From Symbiodinium natans (lineage: Eukaryota; Sar; Dinophyceae; Suessiales; Symbiodiniaceae), in assembly GCA_905221605.1 (NCBI GenBank), contig CAJNDS010000587.1, positions 28,501-92,500 of the forward strand: a stretch of 64,000 nucleotides of DNA, read 5' to 3'. A model generated the notes under the pieces. It worked only from the letters and a program-made list of their open reading frames with translations. It was not told where the DNA came from and did no database searches. A program made the translations under genes and the position numbers. How positions within the stretch are numbered: position 1 is the first letter of the stretch; each line of letters begins with the position of its first letter. Shown here piece after piece: positions 10,840 through 22,256 of this stretch.

Positions 10840-11820
10840 TAGGGTTTAGGGTGTAGGGTGTAGGATGTAGGGTGTAGGGTTTTGCGGTTTAGGGTTTAGG
10901 GTTTAGGGTTTAGGGTTTAGGGTTTAGGGTTTAGGGTTTAATTAGGGTTTAGGGTTTAGGGTGTAGCGTTTAGGGCCTACAGACCCGAAACGAGACTGCT
11001 CATTTCGGTTCCTGCCTAGTCGCAGCGGAAATCATAAACCTTGCAAACCTTTCTGCCTGAACTCGCAACCTTAAACCCCTAAACCCTTACCCCTAAACCA
11101 ACCCCCCCCCCCCCTACCGACAACTACTTCTTAAATCTCAGACGCGGTAGGCCTCACACCCTCGAACCTACCACCCGGACTCGTCGACTCACGACCTTCC
11201 ACCATAAACCCCAAGTGGTTTAGGGTTGAGGGTTTAGGGTTCGAGGCTTTTGGGTTTAGGGAAAGATTACAAAACCTAAACTTTGCCCCAGCTTTATACA
11301 CCTATTCCTACAAGCCTTCTAAACCTCAAAGTCCTAATCCGCAAACCTTACAGTCCTTAAGTCCCGAACCCTGAGCCCCTGAAACCCTAAACCCCCAAAA
11401 CCTTGCCCCAACTAAACCCTAAACCCCAAACCCTGAGCCCCCTGAACCCTGATCCCTCCTAACCCGGAACCCTAAATCCCTCCAAACCCTAAACCCTAAA
11501 CCCTAAACCCTAAACCCTAAACCCTAAACCCTAAACCCTAAACCCTAAACCCTAAACCCTAAACCCTAAACCCTAAACTCTCAGCAGCTATAAGGCTACG
11601 ACCAGCTGCTGAAGGCTTGGCGTCGCACCTTTTCACGCAGGCCCACAAGGGAGCTGCCGCAATGAACAGGGTTTAGGGTTTAGGGTTTAGGGTTTAGGGT
11701 TTAGGGTTTAGGGTTTAGGGGTTTAGGGGTTTAGGGGTTTAGGGGTTTAGGGGTTTAAGGGTTTAGGGGTTTAGGGGTTTAGGGGTTTAGGGGTTTAGGG
11801 GTTTAGGGGTTAAGGTGTTT
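10840..11820. repeat. Cluster of TTTAGGG and CCCTAAA arrays in both orientations
   Basis: It holds TTTAGGG units at 10876-10970, degenerate CCCTGAA/CCCCAAA at 11340-11480, about thirteen CCCTAAA units at 11485-11576, TTTAGGG at 11669-11715, then TTTAGGGG octamers to 11815. A poly-C run lies at 11101-11114. No gene is seen. Confidence 0.88.
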
Positions 11821-12104
11821 ATTTAGGGTTGGTGGGGTAGGTTTAGGGGTTAGGGGTTCAGGGTTTAGGTGTTGATTTAGGCTTGGTAGGGTACCTGGAG
11901 GCTCTAATCTAGTGCCTTTTTCCGCTAGTTGTAAGGGGGCTCTTGTGTTCTACCCCAGAAGGTACTACAGAGGAGCCTTAGCTATACATCCTAAACCCCA
12001 TGAACTCCTAAGCCACAGACCTAAACCCCTTGACCCTAGACCCCTAAACTCCTAAGCCCCTGAACCCCTAGACCCCTAAACCCCTTACCCCCCTTAACTG
12101 GGTT

Positions 12105-12216
12105 TTGGAGTATATGTTAATATATTTTGGCTTCAGGGTTCCCATTATAGCTACTTATCCCCCCCAAAAAGATACTTTTTTCCATGGTCTACTCCAAAGT
12201 AGGGGTAAAGTAAGGG
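12105..12216. mobile_element. MITE, family L
   Basis: The sequence TTCAGGGTTCCCATTATAGC, followed by ACTTATCCCCCCAAAAAG and CTACTCCAAAGTAGGGGTA, is repeated with changes at about 54940-55030. Partial inverted symmetry surrounds the centre. Confidence 0.5.
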
Positions 12217-12569
12217 TTTCAGGGTTCCTGGACTTCGGTTGACCCAGAAGCCTGGAAGCTCTTTGGAGGCTTTGCCTGGCACCCTTTTTTGCTTCGTTGG
12301 GACTCTAGGCTTCCTCATAAAAGTGCCCAACTCTACAAAGGGTTTAGGGTTTGGGGTTCGGGGTTTGGGGTTTAGGGTTTGGGGTTCAGGGTTTGGGGTT
12401 TAGGGTTTAGGGTTCAGGGTATGGGGTTTGGGGCTTAGGGTTTGTTGGGCTACCAAGAATCCGACAGACGCGTGGTAGCAGGACCTCGTGGTATGTGTCG
12501 GGCATGTCTTCCTGCATCCGGTTCCATCCTGACTTTTCATCATGCGCTAGAGGTGCATAGATGGATGTT

Positions 12570-12662
12570 TACGATCATGAGGGACCCCTAAGAAAGATCC
12601 CCTCATAGTAGGTTCCCCTTATTGTAAGGACCCCAGGAAGGTTCCCCAAGAATCGTAAACTC
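12570..12662. mobile_element. MITE, family I, degenerate copy
   Basis: CGATCATGAGGGACCCCTAA and CCCCAAGAATCGTAAACTCC mark the ends, with CCCTCATAGTAGGTTCCCC centrally. The family signature is an alternation of GACCCC and GTACCCC blocks between GTTTCCGAAA/TTTCGGAAAC-type ends. Copies lie near 13344, 22148, 36280, 48507 and 51747. Confidence 0.5.
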
Positions 12663-13343
12663 CCAGATACCTGAAGTGTGACAGATGTACTATAGAGGTC
12701 GGAAAAATTACAAATAGTATTCCCTTTGGGTCCCTTTATAAATTATACTACAACACCCCTCAAAAACCCTGTTCTAAGTATTCAGGCCCCTATATATTAC
12801 TTTCCCTCTCATTGTCACGTCTCTTTCGCAGGCCGATGCCAGCATCGTCCTGGAAAGGAGAAGATACTACGCTCAGAAGCAGGAGCCTGTTTCCATGTTC
12901 CCAGAGACTCCCATCCTCCTTTTTGTTCAGGAATATTCCTTAAACCATGCAAGGAACCCTAAACCCTAAACCCTAAACTGTTTCAAGGAATATTTCTTAT
13001 TTCAGGTGGCATTTGAGTCCCTGGGTTGCGATGGGCGCTGGAACTCCTCTCGGCCCAGTTTTTGCTGGTTGCCATGCCCTATGTCCCCCTGTTTTTTTGT
13101 TTATGTAAAACCCAAGAGGATATCAAACATATTAGTCTTATTGGGGTTTTAAGGGGAGCATAGTACCTGCCATTTCCCTACCGTAGTTTGACTGCTTCTG
13201 TTTTTTGGCACCCGAAGCCCTAGATCCTATGCCCTGAAATCCTGGCCCCCTTTCTGCTTGAAGGTTCATGGGGCGATAAGCACGCTTAAGGTTTATAATG
13301 TGGGTTACCGTATTCATGAATGGAGGGTTTACGAAATAGGCGG

Positions 13344-13430
13344 CCCCAATAGAGAACCCCAAATAGTAGGATCCCCGTATAATTCATAAGGACCCCAATC
13401 AGGTACCCTTTGATATCGCAAACCCCCAAG
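13344..13430. mobile_element. MITE, family I
   Basis: Contains CCCCAAATAGTAGGATCCCC, then AAGGACCCCAATCAGGTACC, then ATATCGCAAACCCCCA. It is closest to the copy at 22148-22256, which has CAAAATAGTACGATCCCC and AAGGTACCCCTAATATCG. Confidence 0.55.
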
Positions 13431-13689
13431 TACGGCAGGAGCTTGGCACCTGTTTTATGGAACTTCCGAAGATGGTGAAGTACAACGAAGGCGATCTTCT
13501 AGTTTGGGGCGCCGGGCTTCCGAAGGCTAAGTATTTAGTTGAGGGCCCTTTCATGGACCCCAAGCCCTGCAGTAGGCCCTTAAAACCCTAAACCTTACTT
13601 CGTGCCTGATAAGGCTGGTGGGCTTAGAGGTTTTGAGAATTCAGATGTGGGGCTCCACTGCTCCCTGAGAAGTTTGGCATTCTGGAGCC

Positions 13690-14384
13690 CTAAACCCTAA
13701 ACCCTAAACCCTGAACCCTGAACCTTGAACCCTGAACCCTGAACCCTGAACCCTGAACCCTGAACCCTGAACCCTGAACCCTAAATCAAGTCAGGCGTTT
13801 GAGGGCACAGTGGGGGTTCCCTGATTCCGGTATCTGTGTTTTCATTCGTGCGCCTACTGCAGCTTCGCTCCCCAAAGCCGCTGTAAAGTGCTCAAATCCT
13901 AAACTTAAACCTAAAGCCGGAAATCGCCCCAAACCCCCAAACCCCCAAACCCTTAAGGGTCCCTTAAACCCTTAAACCCTTAAACCCTTAAACCCTTAAA
14001 CCCTTAAACCCTAAAACCCTAAAACCCTAAAACCCTAAAACCCTAAAACCCTAAACCCTAAACCCTAAACCCTAAACCCTAAACCCTAAACCCTAAACCC
14101 TAAACCCTAAACCCTAAACCCTAAACCCTAAACCCTAAACCCTAAACCCTAAACCCTAAACCCTAAACCCTAAACCCTAAACCCTACGCGAGGCGAGGCC
14201 ACGCCATCCTTGACGCCGTTGCACCTGCACCGGAAGCACCTTGCAGGGCTACCAGCACTGTGGGGGCCCTGAAGGGTTCTAGGATTTAGGGTTTAGGGTT
14301 TAGGGTTTAGGGTTTAGGGTTTAGGGTTTAGGGTTTAGGGCTTAGGGTTTAGGGTTTAGGGTTTAGGGTTTAGGGTTTGCGGTT
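13690..14384. repeat. CCCTGAA, CCCTTAAA, CCCTAAAA and CCCTAAA arrays, then inverted TTTAGGG
   Basis: CCCTGAA units (13712-13785) and CCCTTAAA/CCCTAAAA units (13960-14050) pass into about twenty CCCTAAA units to 14186. A 100-bp unique spacer follows, then TTTAGGG units at 14285-14384 in the opposite orientation. The spacer is GC-rich with no supported reading frame. Confidence 0.9.
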
Positions 14385-14759
14385 TACACGACGGCGACTA
14401 CCACAGGTCGAGCGCCATTGCTCGTTGCAGTCGATCCGCTGGCTTCGTCTCGTCGCGTTCATGCAGAAGAAGGGCGTTCTCCGTTTGGCCCTCCGCGCGT
14501 GGCGCCAGACGATGAAGCGCAGGATGCTACAGAGGCAGCACACAGGGCAGTGAAGCCGGCGTATCTGGACGACCGATCCGATTTTGCTGGAGTGCCGTTG
14601 ACGGCCCGAAGCTTCAGACACATATTGCAGGGGCCTCAATAGTTAGCTCCCTTCGCCTCGCCACCCAAACATGTTCAGGGAAAGTTGAGGGTTTAGGGTT
14701 TAAGGGTTCCAAACTCTGAACCCTAAACCGCCCAAACCCTGCAGGTTAAGGTTGGCGGG

Positions 14760-14962
14760 GGGGGGGGGGGGGGGGGGGGAGGGGAGGGAGTCAGGGTTCA
14801 GGGTTCCTAAGCCCAGGCCCTCATAGCCTAATCATGGGTTCCCCTATAACCCCCGTCCTTAAATAACCTTAATTAGGCTTAATTATCCCTAAAAAGCCTC
14901 AACAATGGGGGGAACCTAGGTGGGGATAGTATTGAGGGCGGTTAGTAGGGCAACCTATAGAA
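14760..14962. mobile_element. Poly-G tract and family G MITE copy
   Basis: A G run of about 21 (14758-14779) is followed by a family G element. CATGGGTTCCCCTATAACCC at 14832 is partly mirrored by GGGGATAGTATTGAGGG and GGGCAACCTA near 14960. The inner CTTAAATAACCTTAATTAGG matches the inner part of the copy at 39761. Confidence 0.5.
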
Positions 14963-15349
14963 TCTACAGACTAAGCGCAGTCCGTAAACCTTAACTAGGC
15001 CCTACTGGACGACGATCCGGTCGCGCTTACTGTGAAAGGGGCGATTCCAGGCAAAAACCAAGCTTAAGCCCTCAACTTGTCGGGACTTGCTGTCGAAGGG
15101 TTCGGGGCTTACATCTTAGCTCAGCTTGGTGCCCTGACCTTAAGGACATCAAGTCTAAATTGCCCTAAACTGCTATGTCTCTTGGGTGAGCCAGAAATCC
15201 AGAACCCACAAGTCCTAAAGCCTGCAGACCTGTGAACTTTAATCCTTAAGTCCACGCTGCGCTTTAAGCTACGCCTGTGCTTGGGTCGTATAGGAGGTCA
15301 GGCAGCGCAACGAGTGTTTCCAGAATTGTGCAATCTTTAGCACGACATA

Positions 15350-15460
15350 CTAGGACCGGGAGTAGGCCGTTTTCCTTCTTTTTTTAGGGTTGAAGTCCCT
15401 CATAATCCCCTTAAAGCCAAAAAGGGTACCCTTTTTGTTCCTAGGTTACTCCCGGGTCTG
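15350..15460. mobile_element. Introner-type element, family B (outside a recognised gene)
   Basis: CTAGGACCGGGAGTAGGCCG is mirrored by GGTTACTCCCGGGTCT. The interior TTTTTTTAGGGTTGAAGTCC carries a single telomere-like unit. Copies occur at 28033, 31237, 31975 and in intron 4 of the PPR gene (33738). GACATA occurs just before and just after the element and may be the target duplication. Confidence 0.65.
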
Positions 15461-15514
15461 GCGTAAGACATAGAGCTGAAGACAGGTTCAGAGTCTAGAG
15501 TCGATTGAACCGTG

Positions 15515-16400
15515 ATTTAGGGGTCTTAGGGTTTAGGGTTTAGGGTCTTAGGGTTTAGGGTTTAGGGTCTTAGGGTTTAGGGTTTAGGGTTTAGGGTTTA
15601 GGGTTTAGGGTTTAGGGTTTAGGGTTTAGGGTTTAGCGTTTAGGGTTTAGGGTTTAGGGCTTAGGGTTTAGGGTTTAGGGTTAGGTTAAGAGCCCTTAGC
15701 TTTAGCACGAGCATCTTCGGGGCTGGTGCGGTCAATGACAGCCATGACAGCGCGCAGCTGGTTCGCCTGGGGTCAACTGAAAACCTGAACCTTAAACCTA
15801 ACTAAACCCTAAACCCTAAACCCTAAACCCTAGCTCCAAAGCTCTCAGTTGCAAACCTAACGAAACCCTCAGCATGAGCCCAGAACCCTTCAACCCTAAA
15901 TACCTCTTCACCCTGAACCTTAAACCTAGCTAAACTCTTCGCATGAGCCCAGAGAGCTCTTAGGGGGGTTCAGGGCTTAGGGTTTAGGGCTCAGGGTTTA
16001 GGGTTTAGGGGCGCTCTTGCAACCGAAGCCGCCCAAGGCTTCTCAAGGCCTCGACGCAGCCCATTGACTGTTCGGCCCTCGGATTGTAGCGCCGCTGGCG
16101 TACTCCGACAACCATGCAACAGCTGCTCAGCGTTTAGGGTTTGGGAATGTATAGGGTATAGGGTATGGGGTATAGGGCTTAGGGTTTAGGGTTTAGGGTT
16201 AAGCCCTAAAAACAGCCCTGAAATCCTGAAACCCTGAAACCTTAAACCCCTCAAGCCCAGGGTGTGGGGTTTAGGGTTTAGGGTTTAGGGTTTAGGGTTT
16301 AGGGTTTAGGGTTTAGGGTTTAGCGTTTGGGGTTTAGGGTTTAGGGTTGAGGGTTTAGAGTGTAGGGTTCAGGGTGGCGGGTTTAGGGTTTAGGTCTGAG
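15515..16400. repeat. TTTAGGG arrays with degenerate spacers
   Basis: TTTAGGG and CTTAGGG units fill 15515-15690 and 16262-16375. Short CCCTAAA stretches lie at about 15800-15830. The spacers hold GC-rich unique sequence, with no supportable gene. Confidence 0.85.
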
Positions 16401-17239
16401 GCCCCAAGATGCCCCCCATTTCCTGAAAGCCCTGGCCACTAAGGTGTAAACCCGACATGCCCTTACAAACCCAAATTGTTAAAGCCTTCAACCCCGAGCC
16501 CTGAAATTCCCTAAGCCCTAAACCCTAAACCCTGCTCAGTTGCGGTTCCATCGGAATCCATGCTGACCGTTCTCTCCGACGTGGGACCCGGGCTTCTCTT
16601 GGGTTATCGGGTTGCAAACCAACATGGGCATTTTCCAAAATCGGGTTTAGGGTCTTGGTAACCCAGAATAGAATGGAAAGGTTATCCCTCGCTGCGGAAG
16701 CCCTCACATGTCAAGGGCAATTGGTGGCTCTTGTTGGTAGGGGTCGAGGGTTGAGGGTTTAGGGTTGAGGGTGTAGGGTTTAGGGTTCAGGGAGGGTTCG
16801 TGATTTGGGCTTAGACTGTTTGTTGGCCAATAGGGTTGGACCTCCTTTAGTGGGGCCTCCTCAAGTTTGCCAGGCTCTTCATGACTGCGCGACGATTTGA
16901 GGGCTCCGCCCTGTAAAGTCAATTCCTCGGGGCATCATTTGGGGGCCGGCCGGAGGGGCGGCTCCTTTTAAAACCAAGGGGGCTGGGTGCGAGAGGAAGG
17001 TGTTCCCTTTAAAAGAGGTCGCGTGGCCCTCCGACTGTTTTAGGGGGTTTTGTCCAACATGACTGTATTATTTTATACGCTCGTGTTTGAACTGCGGTCG
17101 AAGAAGCTAGATGGCTTCAATTCCAAGGAAAGGATCGCCTGGGATGAATGGTTGCCATTATCCACGGCTCAAAAGTGTTAAGCCTCTTAAGTCGGTTGGC
17201 GTGCCTTCTTGAGTATGTGACGACATGCGAGCATGCGGT

Positions 17240-17652
17240 GCGGGTTAGGGGTTTAGGGTTTAGGCTTTAGGGTTTAGGGTTTAGGGTTTAGGGTTTAGGG
17301 TTTAGGGTTTAGGGTTTAGGGTTTAGGGTTTAGGGTTTAGGGCTCGTGGAGCATAGTAGTTTGGCATGAAGTATGCACACACCGTAGAGTTCCGCGGCCT
17401 CTGAGCCCTCGACCCGAAAACGTTTAGGGTTCCTGATTCCAGTCCTACATAGCCGCTGCTTCGCGTTAGGGTTTAGGGTTTAGGGTTTAGGGTTTAGGGT
17501 TTGGGGTTTAGGGTTTAGGGTTTAGGGTTTAGGGTTTAGGGTTTAGGGTTTAGGGTTTAGGGTTTAGGGTTTAGGGTTTTAGGGTTTTAGGGTTCAGGGT
17601 TCAGGGTTTAGGGTTTAGGGTTGAGGGTTTAGGGTTTAGGGTTGAGGGTTTA
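17240..17652. repeat. Two TTTAGGG arrays
   Basis: About fourteen units at 17245-17341 and more than twenty at 17466-17650, the second with TTTTAGGG, TTCAGGG and TTGAGGG variants toward its end. Confidence 0.92.
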
Positions 17653-17830
17653 TCTTAGGGTAGTTACATGGTCCATGGTCCCTTAAAATGAATATAGGCC
17701 CTTACTCAAAGCCCAAGGCCCCATACTTCAGAACCCTTTAAAAGGAGGTAAGGGACCATGAAACTACCCTTAGAGTAAACCCTAACCCCTAAACCCTAAA
17801 CCCTAAACCCTTTAAGGGGACCATATTAGG
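17650..17830. mobile_element. Hairpin element with CTTAGGGTAGTT termini
   Basis: CTTAGGGTAGTTACATGGTCC at 17654 is mirrored by GACCATGAAACTACCCTTAG ending near 17775. GTCCCTTAAAA and TTTAAAAGGAGGTAAGGGAC pair inside. The element sits exactly between TTTAGGG units on the left and CCCTAAA units on the right, and its own ends contain TTAGGG. A partial repeat (GGGACCATGAAGC) follows at 17829. Confidence 0.6.
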
Positions 17831-18027
17831 GGGACCATGAAGCGGTTAGGCTGGGCATGCGATGGAGGTCACGCTGGTCTTAGCTCATCGCTGGTCTCGA
17901 TCCCTTCGAACTTGGAGGACTTCTTGTTGGGGTTTAGGGTTTAGGGTTTAGGGTTTAGGGTTTAGGGCTCAGGGCTCAGGGCTTAGGGCTTAGGGCTTAG
18001 GGTTTAGGGCTTAGGGTTTAGGGGGCT

Positions 18028-18133
18028 CTTGGCAGCCCAGAGGTACCCTGTTCCTTTTTTTGGTTCAGGGTTCCCGTATGAAGCAATCAACCCCCAAAAG
18101 GTACCCTGGTTATAGTATGGTTCCTGGGGTACC
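18028..18133. mobile_element. Introner-type element, family A
   Basis: CTTGGCAGCCCAGAGGTACC is mirrored by GGTTCCTGGGGTACC. The interior TTTTTTTGGTTCAGGGTTCC and CAACCCCCAAAAGGTACCC matches the family. It is flanked by telomere-like repeats on the left; no exon is recognised around it. Confidence 0.65.
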
Positions 18134-18599
18134 GACGGTTTGAGGTTTAGGCCCTTGGCAGCAGCCTTGCAGCTGTAGTTCAAGGGAGGGTCATGAATCA
18201 TAAGTATACAAAAGCCCGAAACACTAAACCCTAAACAGTTCATGAAACTCCAAAGTATCAAAGTCGAGGCTCGCGCGCCAATAGTGATGGAAGCTCCCCT
18301 GCTCGACCACCCTCAACCCATGTAACCCCAAACTCACCAGGCCCCAATAAGCCCCCAAAGCCTAAACCCCAAGATGCTAACCCTTAAGCTCCTAAGTCCC
18401 TAAGCCCCTGAACCTCTAAGCCCCCGAGTCCCTAAGCCCCTAAGTCCCTAAAGCTGAGGCTTCATAGAGGCCCGGAGCCAGCAGTTTTATGTCTAGGCCT
18501 TGAGGCCGAACTGGCCTTTCAGACCTCGTGGTTTTAGGGGTTTAGGGGCTCGGGTTCTTTTGAATTCAGGGTGCGGCTTTGGGCAGAGGGCGAGCGCAG

Positions 18600-19720
18600 C
18601 CTAAACCCTAAACGCTAAACCCTAAACCCTAAATCCTAATCTCACCCCCAGGATTCGGCGAGGCATGAGGGACCTGGTCTTTGGAGAGCCCGGGAGCATT
18701 GGCTTGGTCTTGGGCTCAGGCACGGGTTAGGTTTTCGGGAGGGTTTAGGGTTCAGGGTTCAGGGTTTAGGGTTTAGGGTTTAGGGTTTAGGGTTTAGGGT
18801 TTAGGGTTTAGGGTTTAGGGTTTAGGGTTTAGGGTTTAGGGTTTAGGGTTTAGGGGGGTTAGGGGTTAGGGGTTAGGGGTTAGCGTTTAGGGTTTAGGGA
18901 GCCAAAGGTCTGAACTCAGCATTCACAAGGTGCTCAAGGAGGGAGCCGTTTAAGGGACCTTAGAGGTAATGTAGTGGCTACTTATGTATATTGGGACTCT
19001 ATAAGACAGATCCAGGGTTGCATAGGTGAACTTGGGTCACATGCCAGGGTCTGGTGCAATGGAGTGCCTGGGGAGATACCAAATTTCTCTTAAACCCTAA
19101 ACCCTAAACCCTAAACTCTAGAAGGAAGCAGTGGACCTCCCTGATCACACCGTGGTAGTTCGAGCGTCCGCTAGCATGGTTTCGGGGCTGTGCGCAGGCA
19201 TAGGTTCAGCCACTGCCTGCTTTCCCACCCTAAACCTCAGCGCGCTACGTACCTGAAGTCAACGATGGCGTGCTGCTGAGGACTTTGAGGAGCCTGTGCT
19301 GGAGGCGCTTCACAGATTGGGTGTGCAGGGTTTAGGGTTTAGGGCTTAGGGTTTAGGGTTTAGGGCTTAGGGTTCAGGGTTTAGGACCATTTAGGGCTGT
19401 AGAGGTTTGAGGCTGCAAGGGGCCTCTGCCGTCATGGATGTTAAAACTACACGCCCTAAGTCTTGCGCCCTGAACCTACCTAAAGGGGTCCTGGGTTCTG
19501 GGGTTTTGGGGTTTAGGTTGGAGTTGGGGCCACCACAGGCGTCCTGATGCCTTGGAGTTTAAACCCAAAACCCAAAACCCAAAACCCTAAAACCTAAACC
19601 CTAAAACCCTAAAACCCTAAACCCTAAACCCTAAACCCTAAACCCTAAACCCTAAACCCTAAACCCTAAACCCTAAACCCTAAACCCTAAAACCCTAAAC
19701 CGTGAACCCCAAACCCTAAA
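18600..19720. repeat. TTTAGGG array (18745-18900) and CCCTAAA array (19560-19720) with spacer
   Basis: About fifteen TTTAGGG units end in TTAGGGG units. The spacer 18901-19555 is largely unique, with one short CCCTAAA block (19093-19117) and no supported frame. CCCAAAA, CCCTAAAA and CCCTAAA units then follow. Confidence 0.85.
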
Positions 19721-20017
19721 ACCTAAGGGCTTAGGGCCAGCCAGGGGGGCGGCGGCTCGCCGACCTCCACTTGGAAGCTGCAGCTTGACTGTTTAGGGTT
19801 TAGGGTTTAGGGTTTAGGGTTTAGGATTTAGGATTTAGGGCTTAGGCTCCCGGCTGGTTCAACTGTTCAAGGTTCGGATTTATGCCTGAGACTTTTTGTG
19901 GGCTTGAGGGCTTGATAGAGGTGTGGGGTGCCTGTGAGTGAAGTGTCGGCATGCGAAAATGCACGCGGCCGGGGGGCGGGCGCGATTGTTGGCCAGGAGC
20001 GCGCGATTGATCACGTG

Positions 20018-20049
<32 letters not shown>

Positions 20050-20247
20050 CCCCTCAACTTAAACCCTAAACCCTAAAACTTCGTGTGTTTTACTAGGAAT
20101 ACCAACTCCAGGATCCTGCTGGCAAGCCCAGGCCTAGGCGAAAGCAGGATCTGGACCCAAAACGAGCGCCGTGCCTAGTGTGCCGCGCGTAAAGGCGACA
20201 GTGCAGTGTTCCCACACTGATTTGGGGGCCTGAATTTAGAAATTCTA

Positions 20248-20368
20248 GCCTGCCTTGCTTGAAGGTATTCGTGTTTAGGTATGTTCAGTCCCTTGCGGGG
20301 AACCTTTGAAAGGTTCCCCGCAAGGGACGTAACGTACCTAAACACGAATACCTTCAAGCAAAGCAGGC
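20248..20368. repeat. Near-perfect 121-bp palindrome
   Basis: The left arm GCCTGCCTTGCTTGAAGGTA runs through TCCCTTGCGGGGAACC to a centre at CCTTTGAAAGG, and the right arm mirrors it to GCAAAGCAGGC. Only a few mismatches and a short insertion near CGTAACG separate the arms. The high identity suggests a recent foldback or hairpin element. The long minus-strand frame across it is not a gene. Confidence 0.85.
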
Positions 20369-21059
20369 CCGCTGTAGCCCTATAATAGAGGGCTTCGGTT
20401 TGCACAGGGCTTCGGTTTGCATCGAACCCCATAAAGCAACAGCATGACGTGGATCGAAGGCCAGGGGATTCAAGCAAGCGGTCTCCCAGACTCCATCTGA
20501 CTCCAAGCCTTAAGCAACGCAACCCCAAAACACCTAAACCCTAAACCATGAACCCTAAACCCTAAACCCTAAACCCTAAACTCCCTAAGCCCTGCAAAAC
20601 CCCTCCGTGTCCAGAAGACGCAGCTGAGGCGAGCGACGCATCCTCCCGCGTCGGCACTGAAAATGGAGGCGGCGAGTTACCCTAGACCCTAAACCCTAAA
20701 AAAACCCTAAAAAACCGTAAAAAAGCAAACCCTAAACAACCCTAAAAAACCCTAAACAACCCTAAAAAACCCTAAGCCCTAAGCCCTAAGCCCTAAGCCC
20801 TAAAAAACCCTCAATCCTAAACCCAGCCCACTCCCGTGTGTTTTGGGTAGGCGGGTGCTGGTCAAGTGCTGCAAGCGGCTCCTGTGACACAACTCGTAGG
20901 TGGCTTCACCGAAGAGTTTCATATCGGGTTCGTCAAAATCACCTTGCATCAAGAGTACATGTTGCTGTGAGAACAAAGAAGGCCTTAACTCGACAAGAGT
21001 TGTAAGTGGGTCTGCAGACTCATGCGCGCTCACAAAGCGCTTCCGTTTGGCACGCCCTG

Positions 21060-21535
21060 AACCCTGTAAACCCTATAAGCCCTATAAACCCTATAAACCC
21101 TACAAACCCTATGAAAACCCTATAAGCCCCATAAGCCCTACAAGCCCCATAAACCCTATAAACCCTATGAACCCTATGAAAACCCTACAAGCCCTATAAG
21201 CCCTATAAACCCTTTAAGCCCTATAAACCCTATAAACCCTATAAGCCCTATAAGCCCCATAGACCCTATAAACCCTATAAAAAACCCTATAAGCCCTATA
21301 ATTTAACCCTATAAGCCCTATAAGCCCTATAAGCCCCATAAACCCTATAAACCCTATAAACCCTATAAACACCCTATAAGCCCTATAAGCCCTATAAACC
21401 CTATAGACCCTATAAACCCTACAAGCCCTAAACCCTATCCTATAAACCCTTAAGCCCTATAAACCCTAAATCCTAAATCCTATAAGCCCTAAACCCTAAA
21501 CCCTACAAGCCCTATAAGCCCTATAAACCCGAAAC
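21060..21535. repeat. (CCCTATAAA/G)n variant array
   Basis: About 50 nonamer-like units (CCCTATAAA, CCCTATAAG, CCCCATAAG, CCCTACAAG) fill the interval. The unit is a telomere repeat with an inserted TA. Its plus-strand frame reads as Pro/Ile/Tyr/Lys repeats and is not coding. Confidence 0.92.
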
Positions 21536-21618
21536 CTTAAACCCCGGCAGGCCCAGGCCTGTTTGCGGGGGGGATAGGTCCCCCCATGTAAAGCCCCGCT
21601 GAACAAGCAAGAGCTGTT

Positions 21619-21762
21619 CTTGGTAGCCCGGTGGTTCCCTTTTGCCTTTTGTTTTGGTTCCAGGTTCCCCTATCCCTGAACCCTAAACCCCGAGCCTTAA
21701 ACCCTGAACCCTCAACCCCCAAAAAGGTGCCAGCATTATAGCATGGTTACTGGCCTACCAAG
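21619..21762. mobile_element. Introner-type element, family A, with telomere-like insert
   Basis: CTTGGTAGCCCGGTGG is mirrored by GGTTACTGGCCTACCAAG. In place of the usual loop, degenerate CCCTGAA/CCCTAAA units (21672-21718) lie between TTCCCCTAT and CCCCCAAAAAGGTGCC. Exons on either side were not recognised. Confidence 0.7.
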
Positions 21763-22048
21763 TGGTTGTAAGGTCATCATCGGCCTCCTAGCAAAGGTTG
21801 GGCTACCTTACTAGAATCCCGATTAAGGACTGCTAGTATAAGGGGAAACATCCCAACCTAAACCCTAGACTCTAAACCCTAAACCCTAAACCCTAAACCC
21901 TAAACCCTAAACCCTAAACCCTAAACCCTCAGCTACGTTGCCTGCAGAATGGATCGGAGCTTGTGGCCATCAACCGCATCCGCGTGACTGAGCGTACCCC
22001 GCGGAGCGAGGCCGCAACGTTGCAAATGTAGGTCACACTCTTATAATA

Positions 22049-22256
22049 GTTGAGTGAGCACACTCTACACTTTTTGGGATACGATAATCCCCTATAGAAC
22101 TGAGGGTGTGCACTTTTTTGGGGCTTATGAACTCAGCAAGCAAGTCCGTTGGGGTTTCCGAAAAGAGGGGGACCCCTAAAATAGACCCCAAAATAGTACG
22201 ATCCCCTTATAAAAAGGGAGACCCAGTAAGGTACCCCTAATATCGTAAACCTTCAT
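22049..22256. mobile_element. Family K element next to a family I MITE
   Basis: Family K spans about 22050-22140: TTGAGTGAGCACACTCTAC, GGGATACGATAATCCCC, then GGGGCTTATGAACTCAGCA. The same sequence is nested in the Hsp70-fragment intron at 59985-60083. Family I follows at 22148-22256, with GGTTTCCGAAAAGAGGGGGA and ATATCGTAAACC at its ends. Confidence 0.65.

Noticed and set aside
14418-14642. Possible Sfi1-like fragment (LALRAWRQTMKRR) or a 74-codon ORF
   Set aside because: Only one WR-type motif, multiple overlapping frames on both strands and no second repeat; too little to call.
20175-20528. 117-codon minus-strand frame
   Set aside because: It spans the 121-bp palindrome and has no domain-like features.
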